64,000 nucleotides of DNA from Centipeda artemidis DSM 19719 (GTDB lineage Bacteria > Bacillota > Negativicutes > Selenomonadales > Selenomonadaceae): positions 1 through 64,000 of the forward strand of contig NZ_AUFU01000002.1 in NCBI RefSeq assembly GCF_000426665.1, given 5' to 3'. Positions 9,201 through 16,811 of the stretch are shown here, in pieces. The translations under genes and the position numbers were made by a program. Position 1 is the first letter of the stretch. Each line of letters opens with the position of its first letter. The notes under the pieces are model-generated. The model was not told the DNA's origin and made no database searches. It worked only from the letters and a program-made list of their open reading frames with translations.

Positions 9201-9617
9201 AAGGGCGACACGATGCTCTTTGCGGATTTGGAGGATTTCACAGGAACGCTTGAGGTCACGGTATTTCCGCGTGTCTTTTATGCCCATGTATCCGACTTGG
9301 AGCCGGATCAAGTCGTGGTTATTCAGGGACGCGTCGATACGGCAGGTGAGACGCCGAAACTGCTTGCCGACGAGATTTGGCGCATTGACGATTATCGGAC
9401 GTCGTATTATCTGACGCCGCCCCAAGATGCGGATCGCGCCGCACTATGGGAGAAAATGAAGGACGTGTTTGCCGCACACACCGGAGATCATCCCGTCTAT
9501 GTGCAGAGTGACGGGCGATGGCGCAGACTGGACGAGACGTATTGGATTGATGGCACGCCCGAGGTACGGGCGGAGCTCAGTACGCTTTTGGGCGAGACTT
9601 CAGTGCGGATTCGATAG
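6225..9617 (+). CDS. dnaE: DNA polymerase III alpha subunit
   Basis: A 1130-residue replicative polymerase of the DnaE type. It has an N-terminal PHP domain (HVHTEYSLLDG, then ITDHGVMYGAIAFY). The polymerase palm has GPGRGSAAGS and the catalytic acidic cluster PDIDIDFDD near residues 396-404. HhH and beta-clamp-binding regions follow, then a C-terminal OB-fold (VGGILTSTKRFTTKKGDTMLF). Length is normal for a short-form DnaE without a proofreading exonuclease. It extends DNA at the fork in the holoenzyme with the beta clamp. The start ATG 6225 follows GAGGAGG, 34 bases after the GT41 gene, so it may also be read from that operon. Confidence 0.97.
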   Translation: MSFVHLHVHTEYSLLDGASRIKELVQRTKELGMDSVAITDHGVMYGAIAFYKEAMAQGIHPIIGCEVYVAPQSRHERTEVDGVRYYHLILLAENEIGYRNLVRLVSLANIEGYYYKPRVDKDLLRQYHEGIIALSACVAGEIPRSILLGDPERTDEILAEYVDIFGRDNFFLELQDHGLPEEKTVNHALRDLSKKHDIGLVATNDIHYVRAEDSEFHDILLCVQTGRTINDPNRMRFSGPDYYLKSEAEMTALFHDYPGAVENTAKIAARCRVDFTFGELQLPFYPIPEKFADDDAYLRTLCEERLPERYSEITNEIRSRLDYELGVIHGMGYASYFLIVWDFINYARGHGVAVGPGRGSAAGSIVAYLLEITNIDPLRYALLFERFLNPERVSMPDIDIDFDDINRGRVISYVKERYGEDHVAQIATFGTMGAKGAIRDVGRVLEMSFSEVSNITKLVPSELNITIDRALKESADFRRLYDEDESVRRVIDLARKIEGLPRNTSIHAAGVVIAKEPLTNHVPVWISEGTLVTEFDKDDVEALGLLKMDFLGLRTLSIIEDALKNIRTSHGIDIDIDNIPLEDDLTAQMLCDGDTGAVFQMESAGMTNLVKDLQPKGFVDLIPTVALYRPGPLGSGMVTDFIDGLHGKKEVVYMHPLLEPILKETFGVVLYQEQVMQIVQVLAGFTLGQADLLRRAMGKKKHELLMAQKESFLAGCANNGIDAPLANHIFDLLTHFADYGFNKSHSASYGLLAWQTAYLKAHYPVEFMAGVLTSIMDKTDKIPVYIRLCHQMKIRILPPDINSSAATFSIESGAIRFGLAAVRNVGENAIAVLEHVREEGGPFRSLVDFCTRVDLRILNKRAIESLIKCGAFDSLGIDRNHLLASLNAAVTDAARRQRDLLSGQIGLFGDEAMAEIQQIGDFDDVPLCTPRERLIWEKEATGFYITGHPLEDNQETLSHLQPIGQIAAAVRRDRQLMRVGGILTSTKRFTTKKGDTMLFADLEDFTGTLEVTVFPRVFYAHVSDLEPDQVVVIQGRVDTAGETPKLLADEIWRIDDYRTSYYLTPPQDADRAALWEKMKDVFAAHTGDHPVYVQSDGRWRRLDETYWIDGTPEVRAELSTLLGETSVRIR

Positions 9618-9626
9618 AGGAGAATG

Positions 9627-10358
9627 ATGGAAGAGCGTTTGCAAAAAATACTCGCCAATGCGGGGATCGCTTCGCGACGCAGCGCCGAGGAGATGATTCG
9701 CGCAGGGCGCGTGACTGTAGACGGCGTGTGCGTGACGGAGCTCGGGCGTAAATATGACGCCGCGCTGCATGAAATTGCCGTGGACGGGATCCCTGTGCAG
9801 AAAGAAACGGAACGCGTCTATCTCCTGCTCAATAAGCCGGTCGGCTATCTCTCCACGGCACGCGATGACCGCGGACGCAAGACCGTGCTCGACCTCCTGC
9901 CTCACACTTCTGCACGCCTTTACCCCGTAGGGCGCCTTGATGCCGATACGGAGGGACTGCTGCTCATCACGAACGACGGTGCTATGACGCAGGGGCTCCT
10001 GCATCCGCGGTATGAGATTGACAAGGTATACCGCGCGGAGATCGAGGGGGCGTTGACGCCTGAAAAACTGAGGCACCTGCGCGGCGGTATTCTCTTGGAG
10101 GACGGTATCACCGCGCCCGCACGCATGCGTATTCTTTCCGCAGACGACACGGTTACGACCGTTGAAATCGTTATCCATGAGGGACGCAACAGACAGGTGC
10201 GACGCATGTTTGCAGCCGTCGGATGCCGCGTCCTGCGTCTGCGCCGTGTACGGTTTGCAATGCTCACGCTGAAGGATCTCCCGTGTGGTGCGTCACGTCC
10301 GCTGAGTACAGAGGAGATCCGGGAGCTGAAGGTACTGTCCGGAGGTGATGTGCGGTGA
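9627..10358 (+). CDS. rluB: Ribosomal large subunit pseudouridine synthase (RluB/RsuA family)
   Basis: A 243-residue protein with an N-terminal S4 RNA-binding domain (ERLQKILANAGIASRRSAEEMIRAG) and a TruA/RsuA-type catalytic domain. The nucleophile is D105 in GRLDADTEG, and the C-terminal motif is EGRNRQVRRMF. The family converts a specific uridine in rRNA to pseudouridine. For RluB this is U2605 of 23S rRNA (E. coli numbering). Assignment to RluB rather than RsuA rests on general resemblance. The second of two adjacent ATGs (9627) is preferred because GAGGAG (9617-9622) is only one base from the first. Its stop overlaps the start of the next gene by four bases. Confidence 0.9.
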   Translation: MEERLQKILANAGIASRRSAEEMIRAGRVTVDGVCVTELGRKYDAALHEIAVDGIPVQKETERVYLLLNKPVGYLSTARDDRGRKTVLDLLPHTSARLYPVGRLDADTEGLLLITNDGAMTQGLLHPRYEIDKVYRAEIEGALTPEKLRHLRGGILLEDGITAPARMRILSADDTVTTVEIVIHEGRNRQVRRMFAAVGCRVLRLRRVRFAMLTLKDLPCGASRPLSTEEIRELKVLSGGDVR

Positions 10359-11608
10359 AACGGGTTGTCGTCGTAGGGGCGGGACCCGCGGGCATGATGG
10401 CGGCGATCACTGCAGCGGAGCACGAGGGCAGCGTGCTGCTCCTCGAGAAGATGCCGCGCGCCGGGCGCAAGATGATGATCACGGGAAAAGGACGCTGCAA
10501 TGTCACAAGCGCGGATGACCCGGCGGACATCATCAAGAACATTGCGGGCAATGGTCGCTTTCTGAATAGTGTCATCCGTGCGTTTGACAACGCCGCGGTC
10601 ATGGCGTTCTTCGAAAATGTCGGTGTACCGCTCAAGACAGAGCGCGGCAATCGGGTATTCCCTCAGAGCGATCGTGCTGTGGACGTGGTGGATGCCATGA
10701 TGCGCCGTCTGCGCGATCTGCATGTGGAGCTTCGTACGAATACGCACGTGCGGGCGCTTGTTGTTACAGACGGTGCGATTCGCGGCGTTCGTTTAGAGAG
10801 CGGCGATACGGTCGCGGCGGATGCCGTCGTCCTCGCGGTCGGCGGCGCGTCGTACCCGCTGACGGGATCGACGGGCGACGGCTATGCGATGGCACGGGAT
10901 GCAGGGCATCATATCGTCCCCATATTCCCTGCGCTCGTGCCGCTTTGTACGGCGGAAGGATGGGTGAGGGACGTGCAGGGGCTGTCTCTGCGCAACGTCC
11001 GTGCCGCTCTTTACAGTGCGGGGAAAAAACAGGCGGAAGAGTTCGGCGAGATGATGTTCACCCATTTTGGCGTGACGGGGCCGATCATCCTGCGTCTCAG
11101 CAGACGTGCCGCAGAGCTGATGAACGGGGGCGCGGATACGCTGACGCTGAACTTGAATCTCAAGCCCGCCCTGAGCTATGAGGTACTGCATGCGCGCATC
11201 GAACGCGATTTTTCCAAATACGAGCGCAAGCAGGTGCGCAACGGCATGATCGATCTCCTGCCAAAGCGGCTCATCGACATTGTTCTCGGTGCCGCGCAAA
11301 TTTCCCCGGAACGTACGACGGGGCAGGTTTCGGCAAAAGAACGCAATCGGCTCGCGCAAACATTGCAGGCACTGCTACTCACGATCACGGGGACGCGCCC
11401 GCTCGCCGAGGCGATCGTGACGGCGGGCGGTGTAGAGACGCGCGAGATCGATCCGCGTACGATGGCGTCAAAAATCGTGCGCGGGCTCTATTTTGCAGGG
11501 GAAGTCGTCGATGTGGACGGCTTCACGGGCGGCTATAATTTGCAGGCGGCGTTTTCCATGGGCTATGCCGCGGGGAAATACAGTGCCGACGATACGGAAA
11601 GCGAGTGA
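10355..11608 (+). CDS. HI0933/YhiN-type FAD-dependent oxidoreductase
   Basis: A 417-residue flavoprotein. The N-terminal dinucleotide-binding motif is VVVVGAGPAGMMAAI. LEKMPRAGRKMMITGKGRCNVT is the signature of the HI0933/YhiN aminoacetone-oxidase-like family. A C-terminal GFTGGYNLQAAFSMGYAAG closes the FAD site. The physiological reaction is not established. The start is GTG 10355, nine bases after GGAGG, overlapping the rluB stop (GTGA). Its own stop overlaps the aroA start in the same way. Synteny between rluB, this flavoprotein and aroA-cmk is common in Firmicutes. Confidence 0.9.
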   Translation: MKRVVVVGAGPAGMMAAITAAEHEGSVLLLEKMPRAGRKMMITGKGRCNVTSADDPADIIKNIAGNGRFLNSVIRAFDNAAVMAFFENVGVPLKTERGNRVFPQSDRAVDVVDAMMRRLRDLHVELRTNTHVRALVVTDGAIRGVRLESGDTVAADAVVLAVGGASYPLTGSTGDGYAMARDAGHHIVPIFPALVPLCTAEGWVRDVQGLSLRNVRAALYSAGKKQAEEFGEMMFTHFGVTGPIILRLSRRAAELMNGGADTLTLNLNLKPALSYEVLHARIERDFSKYERKQVRNGMIDLLPKRLIDIVLGAAQISPERTTGQVSAKERNRLAQTLQALLLTITGTRPLAEAIVTAGGVETREIDPRTMASKIVRGLYFAGEVVDVDGFTGGYNLQAAFSMGYAAGKYSADDTESE

Positions 11609-12930
11609 AATCTATGTCGGAGATGAAGATCATTGCCCCCGCCGTCCACGGATGGAGGGGAGAACCTGTGATTCCGGGCGATAAATCGATGTCGCACCGC
11701 AGTGTGATGCTCGCGGGTCTTGGAAGCACGCCGGTTCATATCAAGAATTTTCTCCATGCGGCGGACTGTCTGTCGACGGTCGGCGTCATGCGCGCGCTTG
11801 GCGTCCGCGTCGAGTTTCCCGCGGACGGCGAACTCGTTGTGACGGGGCGCGGCCTCCATGGACTCTCCGAACCTGCGTCCGTACTTGATGCCGGGAACTC
11901 GGGAACGACGCTGCGGCTGATGATGGGGTTGCTCGCTCCGCAGCCCTTTTTCTTGACGTTTACGGGAGACGCGTCGCTCTCGCGCCGTCCGATGGGGCGC
12001 GTCCTCTTGCCGCTCGGACAAATGGGCGCGCGGATCTACGGCAGGAACGACAACAATAATCTGCCGCTCAGCATTGTCCCCGCAGGAAAGAAACTGTGCG
12101 GCATTTCGTACGACAGTCCCGTTGCCAGCGCGCAGGTGAAATCCGCGATCCTCCTCGCGGGGCTCTATGCGGATGCGCCCACGTCCGTGACGGAGTCGTT
12201 CGTCTCACGGGATCATACCGAGCGGATGCTCGCGGGATTCGGCGTTCGCGTAGAGCGCGAAGGATGCACGGCACGCGTATATCCGGTCACGCGGGAGGAG
12301 GATTACATAGCGCCCGAGGAAATCACGGTGCCGGGGGACATCAGTTCGGCGGCGTATTTCCTTGTCGGCGGGAGCATCATCAAGGGCAGTCGGCTTCTCC
12401 TCAAAAATGTGGGCATCAACCTGACGCGCACCGGTATTTTGGACGTGCTTGCGCAGATGGGCGCACATATTGCGGTGAAAAATGAGCGTACGAGCGGCGG
12501 CGAAGCCCTTGCCGACATTTCTGTGGAGACGGCGGAGCTGCACGGCGTACGAGTCGGCGCGGAAATCATGCCGCGTCTCGTCGACGAGATCCCCATTCTC
12601 GCCGCCGCGGCATTATTTGCCGAGGGCGATACCGTGATCACCGGCGCGGGAGAACTGCGCGTCAAGGAGACGGATCGTCTGCGTGCGATCGCGGACGAGT
12701 TTGGGAAAATGGCGCCCGGCAGCATCGAGGAGCTGGAGGACGGACTGATCATCCGGGGGAAACGTCCGATTTGCAAAGCACGCGTGCACAGCCGCAGCGA
12801 TCATCGCATGGCAATGTCGCTTGCCGTCCTTGGCACGGCGGCGGACGGTGCGGAGATCGAGGAACCGGACAGCGTTCAGATTTCGTATCCGGCATTTTTT
12901 GAGCAGTTAGACCGGCTCGCCGGAGCATAG
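11605..12930 (+). CDS. aroA: 3-phosphoshikimate 1-carboxyvinyltransferase (EPSP synthase)
   Basis: A 441-residue EPSP synthase, which joins PEP and shikimate-3-phosphate in the chorismate pathway. Visible motifs are IPGDKSMSHRSVMLAGL, the signature DAGNSGTTLRLMMG, SAQVKSAILLAGL, and SDHRMAMSLAVLG near the C-terminus. Length is normal. The start is uncertain. GTG 11605 overlaps the upstream stop, while ATG 11614 is three codons later and neither has a strong ribosome site, so coupled translation is likely. It is the only aromatic-pathway gene in the window. Confidence 0.96.
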   Translation: MKSMSEMKIIAPAVHGWRGEPVIPGDKSMSHRSVMLAGLGSTPVHIKNFLHAADCLSTVGVMRALGVRVEFPADGELVVTGRGLHGLSEPASVLDAGNSGTTLRLMMGLLAPQPFFLTFTGDASLSRRPMGRVLLPLGQMGARIYGRNDNNNLPLSIVPAGKKLCGISYDSPVASAQVKSAILLAGLYADAPTSVTESFVSRDHTERMLAGFGVRVEREGCTARVYPVTREEDYIAPEEITVPGDISSAAYFLVGGSIIKGSRLLLKNVGINLTRTGILDVLAQMGAHIAVKNERTSGGEALADISVETAELHGVRVGAEIMPRLVDEIPILAAAALFAEGDTVITGAGELRVKETDRLRAIADEFGKMAPGSIEELEDGLIIRGKRPICKARVHSRSDHRMAMSLAVLGTAADGAEIEEPDSVQISYPAFFEQLDRLAGA

Positions 12931-12942
12931 GAGGGAAGTTCT

Positions 12943-13596
12943 ATGAAAAGTATTATTGCCATCGACGGACCTGCGGGGGCAGGAAAGAGCACCATCGCCA
13001 AGCGCGTGGCGGAGCAGCTCGGCTATATCTATATCGACACGGGCGCGATGTACCGCGCCGTCGCATGGAAAACGCTCCGCAGCGGCGAGGAGGTTACGGA
13101 CCCGGCGATCCTCCGGGCGGCTGCGGATATTGACGTGCGCCTTTCCTGTACGGACGGCGGGACGCGCGTCACTGTTGACGGCGCCGACGTGACGGGGGAG
13201 ATTCGCACGCCCGAGGTGACGGGGATTGTTTCGCGCGTTGCGGCGCTCGCCCCCGTGCGTGCCAAGATGGTTGACCTCCAGCGCGCGATGGCAGGCGCCG
13301 GAAAGGTCGTCATGGACGGACGCGACATCGCGACGAACGTCCTCCCCAACGCGGACGTTAAGGTGTTCCTCAGCGCATCGGTCGAGGAGCGGGCGCGCCG
13401 CCGCCATAAAGAGATGCAGGAAAAAGGATACGACGTCGACCTCGCCGAACTGCAAAAAGAAATCGCCGCCCGTGACAAACAGGACAGCGAACGCGAAATC
13501 TCCCCGCTGCGTCAAGCCGACGACGCGATCCTCATAGATTCGACCGGGCTGTCGATCGAGGAAGTGACCGCTCGGATTCTTGCGCTCTGCGCATAG
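12943..13596 (+). CDS. cmk: Cytidylate kinase
   Basis: A 217-residue CMP/dCMP kinase. It has Walker A GPAGAGKST at residues 8-16, IDTGAMYRAVA for nucleotide binding, VVMDGRDIATNVLPNA, and a lid rich in arginines (ERARRRHKEM). It makes CDP/dCDP from CMP/dCMP in nucleotide salvage and phospholipid CTP supply. ATG 12943 follows GAGGGAAG. It sits between aroA and plsC, the usual Firmicutes neighbourhood, but the ispH-rpsA genes that often follow plsC are absent here. Confidence 0.97.
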   Translation: MKSIIAIDGPAGAGKSTIAKRVAEQLGYIYIDTGAMYRAVAWKTLRSGEEVTDPAILRAAADIDVRLSCTDGGTRVTVDGADVTGEIRTPEVTGIVSRVAALAPVRAKMVDLQRAMAGAGKVVMDGRDIATNVLPNADVKVFLSASVEERARRRHKEMQEKGYDVDLAELQKEIAARDKQDSEREISPLRQADDAILIDSTGLSIEEVTARILALCA

Positions 13597-13609
13597 ACGA
13601 GGAGGGCAT

Positions 13610-14215
13610 ATGGTATACGGATTTTTCCAATATCTTTTTCGATTTATCTTTTATGTCATTTTTCGAACACGGGTCTATGGGCGTGAGAACATCCCCGCAG
13701 AAGGCGCGGTCATCTTGGCGGCTAACCATGCGAGCAACGCCGATCCGCCGCTCATGGCAAGCCTAATCGAGCGCCCCGTCAGCTACATGGCAAAGATCGA
13801 ACTGTTTGAGAACCCCATTTTTGGCGGCATCATCCGCCGCTGTCATGCGTTTCCGGTCAAACGCGGTGAGTCGGATCGCGGCGCGATCAAAACTGCCGTT
13901 CAGGTGCTCAAGGAAAAGCGCATCCTAGGACTATTCCCCGAGGGCACGCGCAGCAAGACGGGCGAACTCAAAAAGCCGGAGGCAGGCGTCGCTCTGATTG
14001 CCGCAATGACAGGCGCGCCCATCGTCCCCGTCGCGATCCTCAACACGCATCGAATTTTCGCGAACGGCGGAAAAATCCCCGCGCTTCGCATCATGTACGG
14101 AGCGCCGATTTCCTTTCAAGGCGACCGCAAGAGCAAAGAATCTCTGGATGCGTTTTCGAACGAAATTATGGCGCGCATCGCCGCGATGCGGGACGACCTC
14201 AAGAGCATGTCCTAA
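13610..14215 (+). CDS. plsC: 1-acyl-sn-glycerol-3-phosphate acyltransferase
   Basis: A 201-residue lysophosphatidate acyltransferase. The N-terminal hydrophobic segment (FFQYLFRFIFYVIF) anchors it to the membrane. The catalytic NHxxxxD motif is seen as NHASNAD, and the acceptor-site motif as FPEGTRSKTGEL. It acylates lysophosphatidate to phosphatidate. The start ATG 13610 is placed four bases after GGAGGG. The longer reading frame upstream overlaps cmk and lacks a ribosome site. Confidence 0.95.
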   Translation: MVYGFFQYLFRFIFYVIFRTRVYGRENIPAEGAVILAANHASNADPPLMASLIERPVSYMAKIELFENPIFGGIIRRCHAFPVKRGESDRGAIKTAVQVLKEKRILGLFPEGTRSKTGELKKPEAGVALIAAMTGAPIVPVAILNTHRIFANGGKIPALRIMYGAPISFQGDRKSKESLDAFSNEIMARIAAMRDDLKSMS

Positions 14216-14288
14216 ATTTACTCATATGAATTTTGCAGACATTTTACAGGCAAACGGAATATCATGAGCGGGAGAGAGGGGCGGTAGA

Positions 14289-15044
14289 TTGCAGGTATCC
14301 ATACTGGCAAGCGGGAGCAAGGGAAACTCCGTGTACGTCGAGCTCGACGGGACGCGTCTGCTCGTCGATGCCGGCATCTCGGCGGCGCGGATCAAGAAAG
14401 GGCTTGCCCGGCATGGCGTCGATTTACAGTCGATCGATGCGGTGCTTGTCACCCATGAACACATCGATCATGTGCGCGGCCTCAAGACACTGTCCAAGCA
14501 ATACCGCCTGCCTATTCTCGCTACGCAGGGAACGCTGGAGAATATCGACGGAGGAGAGGCATTTGCCGATGAGATGCATGTCGTGACGGGCGATTTTTCC
14601 ATCGGCGGGGTACGCGTTCAGTCGTTTGCGACCTCTCACGATGCCGCGGAACCCTGCGGATTTCGCATTGAAGGCTCTTCCTGCTTTACCCTTGCCACGG
14701 ATCTTGGCGTCGTGACCGACGGCGTACAGGCGGCGATCGAGGGGGCGGATGTGCTCGTCCTTGAGGCGAACCACGATCCGGAGATGCTCAGGCGCGGCGG
14801 CTATCCGTGGACGATCAAGCGAAGAATTCTCTCAGACAGAGGTCATCTTGCCAATAACGAAGCAGCGTGGGCGCTCATGCGCATGAAGAAGCGCCCTCGC
14901 AAAGTCTATCTGGCGCACCTCTCCGAGGAGAACAACCACCCCGCACTCGCGCATGATACTGTGCAGGAAGTTCTCTCCGCCCATGGCGTTCTGATTGATG
15001 TCGAAGCCTGTCTCCCGGAGGGCGGGGTATCGACGATTATATAA
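14289..15044 (+). CDS. walJ: WalJ/YycJ-type metallo-beta-lactamase-fold hydrolase
   Basis: A 251-residue MBL-fold protein. It begins VSILASGSKGNSVYVE (the WalJ signature) and has the metal motif THEHIDHV near residues 55-62. TSHDAAEPCGF and LEANHDPEML supply further ligands. WalJ (YycJ) proteins are putative nucleases linked to the WalRK cell-wall regulon in Bacillus. The start is TTG 14289 after a GAGAGGGG stretch, since no ATG gives this conserved N-terminus. It is followed within 16 bases by htrA and then rlmH, exactly the Bacillus walJ-htrC-rlmH order, but without walRK upstream. Confidence 0.9.
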   Translation: MQVSILASGSKGNSVYVELDGTRLLVDAGISAARIKKGLARHGVDLQSIDAVLVTHEHIDHVRGLKTLSKQYRLPILATQGTLENIDGGEAFADEMHVVTGDFSIGGVRVQSFATSHDAAEPCGFRIEGSSCFTLATDLGVVTDGVQAAIEGADVLVLEANHDPEMLRRGGYPWTIKRRILSDRGHLANNEAAWALMRMKKRPRKVYLAHLSEENNHPALAHDTVQEVLSAHGVLIDVEACLPEGGVSTII

Positions 15045-15060
15045 CAAAGGAGATGCTATT

Positions 15061-16170
15061 ATGAATATCCGTTCTGTCTTGCGGCGCCGAAAGAGCGTGG
15101 CAGTCATAGCTGCGCTTGCCGCGGCGTCCGTCATTGTCTTTGGCGGGTGCTCCATGGGAACGGCAGCCGACAACAGTGTCGGGGGAATGAAGTCGATACA
15201 GGCGGCAGATACCTCTGGACTCTCTGAGGCCCGGAATACGCCTGTCGTGCGTGCAGCAAAGGCAGTTGGCCCCGCCGTGGTCGGGATCACGAACAAAGCG
15301 GTTGCACGAGATTGGTTCAATAATCCCGTAGAGACCGAAGGTGTCGGCTCGGGCGTCATTTTCCGTAAAGACGGCTATATTGTCACCAATAACCATGTTG
15401 TCAGTGGTGCAAAGGAGATTATCGTTTCTCTCTCGGACGGACGCAGTCTCAAAGGCAAGCTCATCGGTAAGGATGAGTTTACAGATCTTGCCGTCGTCAA
15501 GGTAGATGCGAACGATTTGCCGACCGCCGTCTTTGGGAACTCCGACAATATTGTTGTGGGAGAACCTGCCATTGCCATTGGCAACCCGATGGGGCTTGAG
15601 TTCCAAGGAAGTGTCACCGCCGGTGTGATCAGCGCACTGAACCGTACTCTTGACATCAGCGACAAACGCGTGAAGCTGCTCCAAACCGATGCCGCCATCA
15701 GCCCCGGAAACTCCGGCGGCGCACTTGTCAACGCAGACGGCGAAGTCATTGGCATCAACAGTGCAAAGGTAGCGGCAAGCGGAGTCGAAGGGATGGGTTT
15801 CTCCATTCCCATCAACACGGTGCAGACAGTCATCAATGAACTGATCGAAAAAGGCTATGTTGCGCGTCCGTATCTCGGCGTGTCCGTCTTTGATCCTATG
15901 ACGGCAGAGCGTTACGGCTATCAGCTCAACATCGACAAGGGCGTCTACATTTTCCGACTCACACTCGACGGTCCCTGCGGCAAAGCAGGATTCCAACGCG
16001 GTGATATCATCCTTGAGATTAACGGTGAGGAGATCAACAGCGTTGCCGATCTGCGCAACAAAATTGCCTCGTATCAGGTCGGTGACACGATAACGATTAC
16101 CTATGACCGTAACGATACGAAACATAAGGCCGACGTCGTTCTCGAAGAGATGCCGCAGGACGATAAATAA
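15061..16170 (+). CDS. htrA: HtrA/DegP-type trypsin-like serine protease with PDZ domain
   Basis: A 369-residue envelope protease. The N-terminus is basic (RSVLRRRKS), then hydrophobic (VAVIAALAAASVIVFGGC), giving either a membrane anchor or a lipoprotein-like signal ending FGGC-S. The catalytic triad is visible: H112 (TNNHVVSGA), D142 (DEFTDLAVV) and S218 (SPGNSGGAL). One PDZ domain follows from about residue 275, with KAGFQRGDIILEINGEEI. HtrA enzymes degrade or refold damaged exported proteins. The start ATG 15061 follows AAAGGAG (15046-15052). A longer frame exists but has no better site. It lies in the walJ-htrA-rlmH operon, with rlmH starting one base after its stop. Confidence 0.95.
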   Translation: MNIRSVLRRRKSVAVIAALAAASVIVFGGCSMGTAADNSVGGMKSIQAADTSGLSEARNTPVVRAAKAVGPAVVGITNKAVARDWFNNPVETEGVGSGVIFRKDGYIVTNNHVVSGAKEIIVSLSDGRSLKGKLIGKDEFTDLAVVKVDANDLPTAVFGNSDNIVVGEPAIAIGNPMGLEFQGSVTAGVISALNRTLDISDKRVKLLQTDAAISPGNSGGALVNADGEVIGINSAKVAASGVEGMGFSIPINTVQTVINELIEKGYVARPYLGVSVFDPMTAERYGYQLNIDKGVYIFRLTLDGPCGKAGFQRGDIILEINGEEINSVADLRNKIASYQVGDTITITYDRNDTKHKADVVLEEMPQDDK

Positions 16171-16171
16171 A

Positions 16172-16651
16172 ATGCGGGTCACCGTCCTATGCGCAGGGAA
16201 ACTCAAAGAGAAGTACCTGCACGACGGCATCGCCGAATATGCCAAGCGGCTGCGTCCATACGTTGATCTCCGCACGATTGAGATTACTGAGGAACGAATG
16301 AAGGAGACTCCATCTGCGGCGGAGAAACAGGAAACGCTTCGCCGAGAAGGCATGCGTCTCTGTGCACAGATCCCACAAGGGGCATATCTTATCGTGCTGG
16401 ACGTCGGAGGCACGGAACTTTCCTCTGAAGAACTAGCAGCACATGTTGAGCAGATCTGTGTCGCGGGGAAGAGTCATATCGTCTTTCTCATCGGAGGCCC
16501 GTTTGGACTCTCTGACGAAGTACGCCGCGCAGCCGATTTACGGCTTTCATTTTCCCGATTTACACTGCCGCATCAGCTCATTCGGCTTATGCTGATGGAG
16601 CAGATCTATCGCGTCTTTAAGATCAATCGCAGGGAACCATATCACCTATAG
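16172..16651 (+). CDS. rlmH: 23S rRNA (pseudouridine1915-N3)-methyltransferase
   Basis: A 159-residue SPOUT methyltransferase, the family's usual length. It begins MRVTVLCAGKLKEKYLHDGIAEYAKRL and contains YLIVLDVGGTELSSEE. The C-terminal trefoil-knot SAM site is HIVFLIGGPFGLSDEV, ending with QIYRVFKINRREPYHL. It methylates N3 of pseudouridine 1915 in helix 69 of 23S rRNA. The start ATG 16172 is set by the conserved N-terminus and lies one base after the htrA stop. It ends the operon and is followed directly by a terminator. Confidence 0.97.
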   Translation: MRVTVLCAGKLKEKYLHDGIAEYAKRLRPYVDLRTIEITEERMKETPSAAEKQETLRREGMRLCAQIPQGAYLIVLDVGGTELSSEELAAHVEQICVAGKSHIVFLIGGPFGLSDEVRRAADLRLSFSRFTLPHQLIRLMLMEQIYRVFKINRREPYHL

Positions 16652-16657
16652 CCCCGG

Positions 16658-16692
16658 GAGAGGTATCTGCATCCGGCAGAGCCTCTCTTTTT
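16658..16692 (+). terminator. Terminator of the walJ-htrA-rlmH operon
   Basis: A two-part stem: GAGAGG/CCTCTC (16658-16663/16682-16687), with inner TCTGC/GCAGA (16666-16670/16676-16680), followed by TTTTT. Confidence 0.9.
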
Positions 16693-16730
16693 GTATTTTA
16701 TTTGCATATTGTATTCATGCAATGAATCTC

Positions 16731-16759
16731 TATACAAGCTTTTCGCCCTGTGCTATACT
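16731..16759 (+). promoter_or_regulatory. Promoter of gdhA
   Basis: TATACA (16731-16736), a 17-base spacer, and an extended -10 TGC-TATACT (TATACT at 16754-16759). It lies about 50 bases before gdhA. Confidence 0.6.
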
Positions 16760-16811
16760 CAGTCACGTTCGTTGCAGAGTCAATCGAACCACATGAAAAG
16801 GGGGATTTATC

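Noticed and set aside
14230-14262. Possible promoter TTGCAG-18-GAATAT ahead of walJ
   Set aside because: The -10 box is poor, and walJ could be transcribed from upstream.
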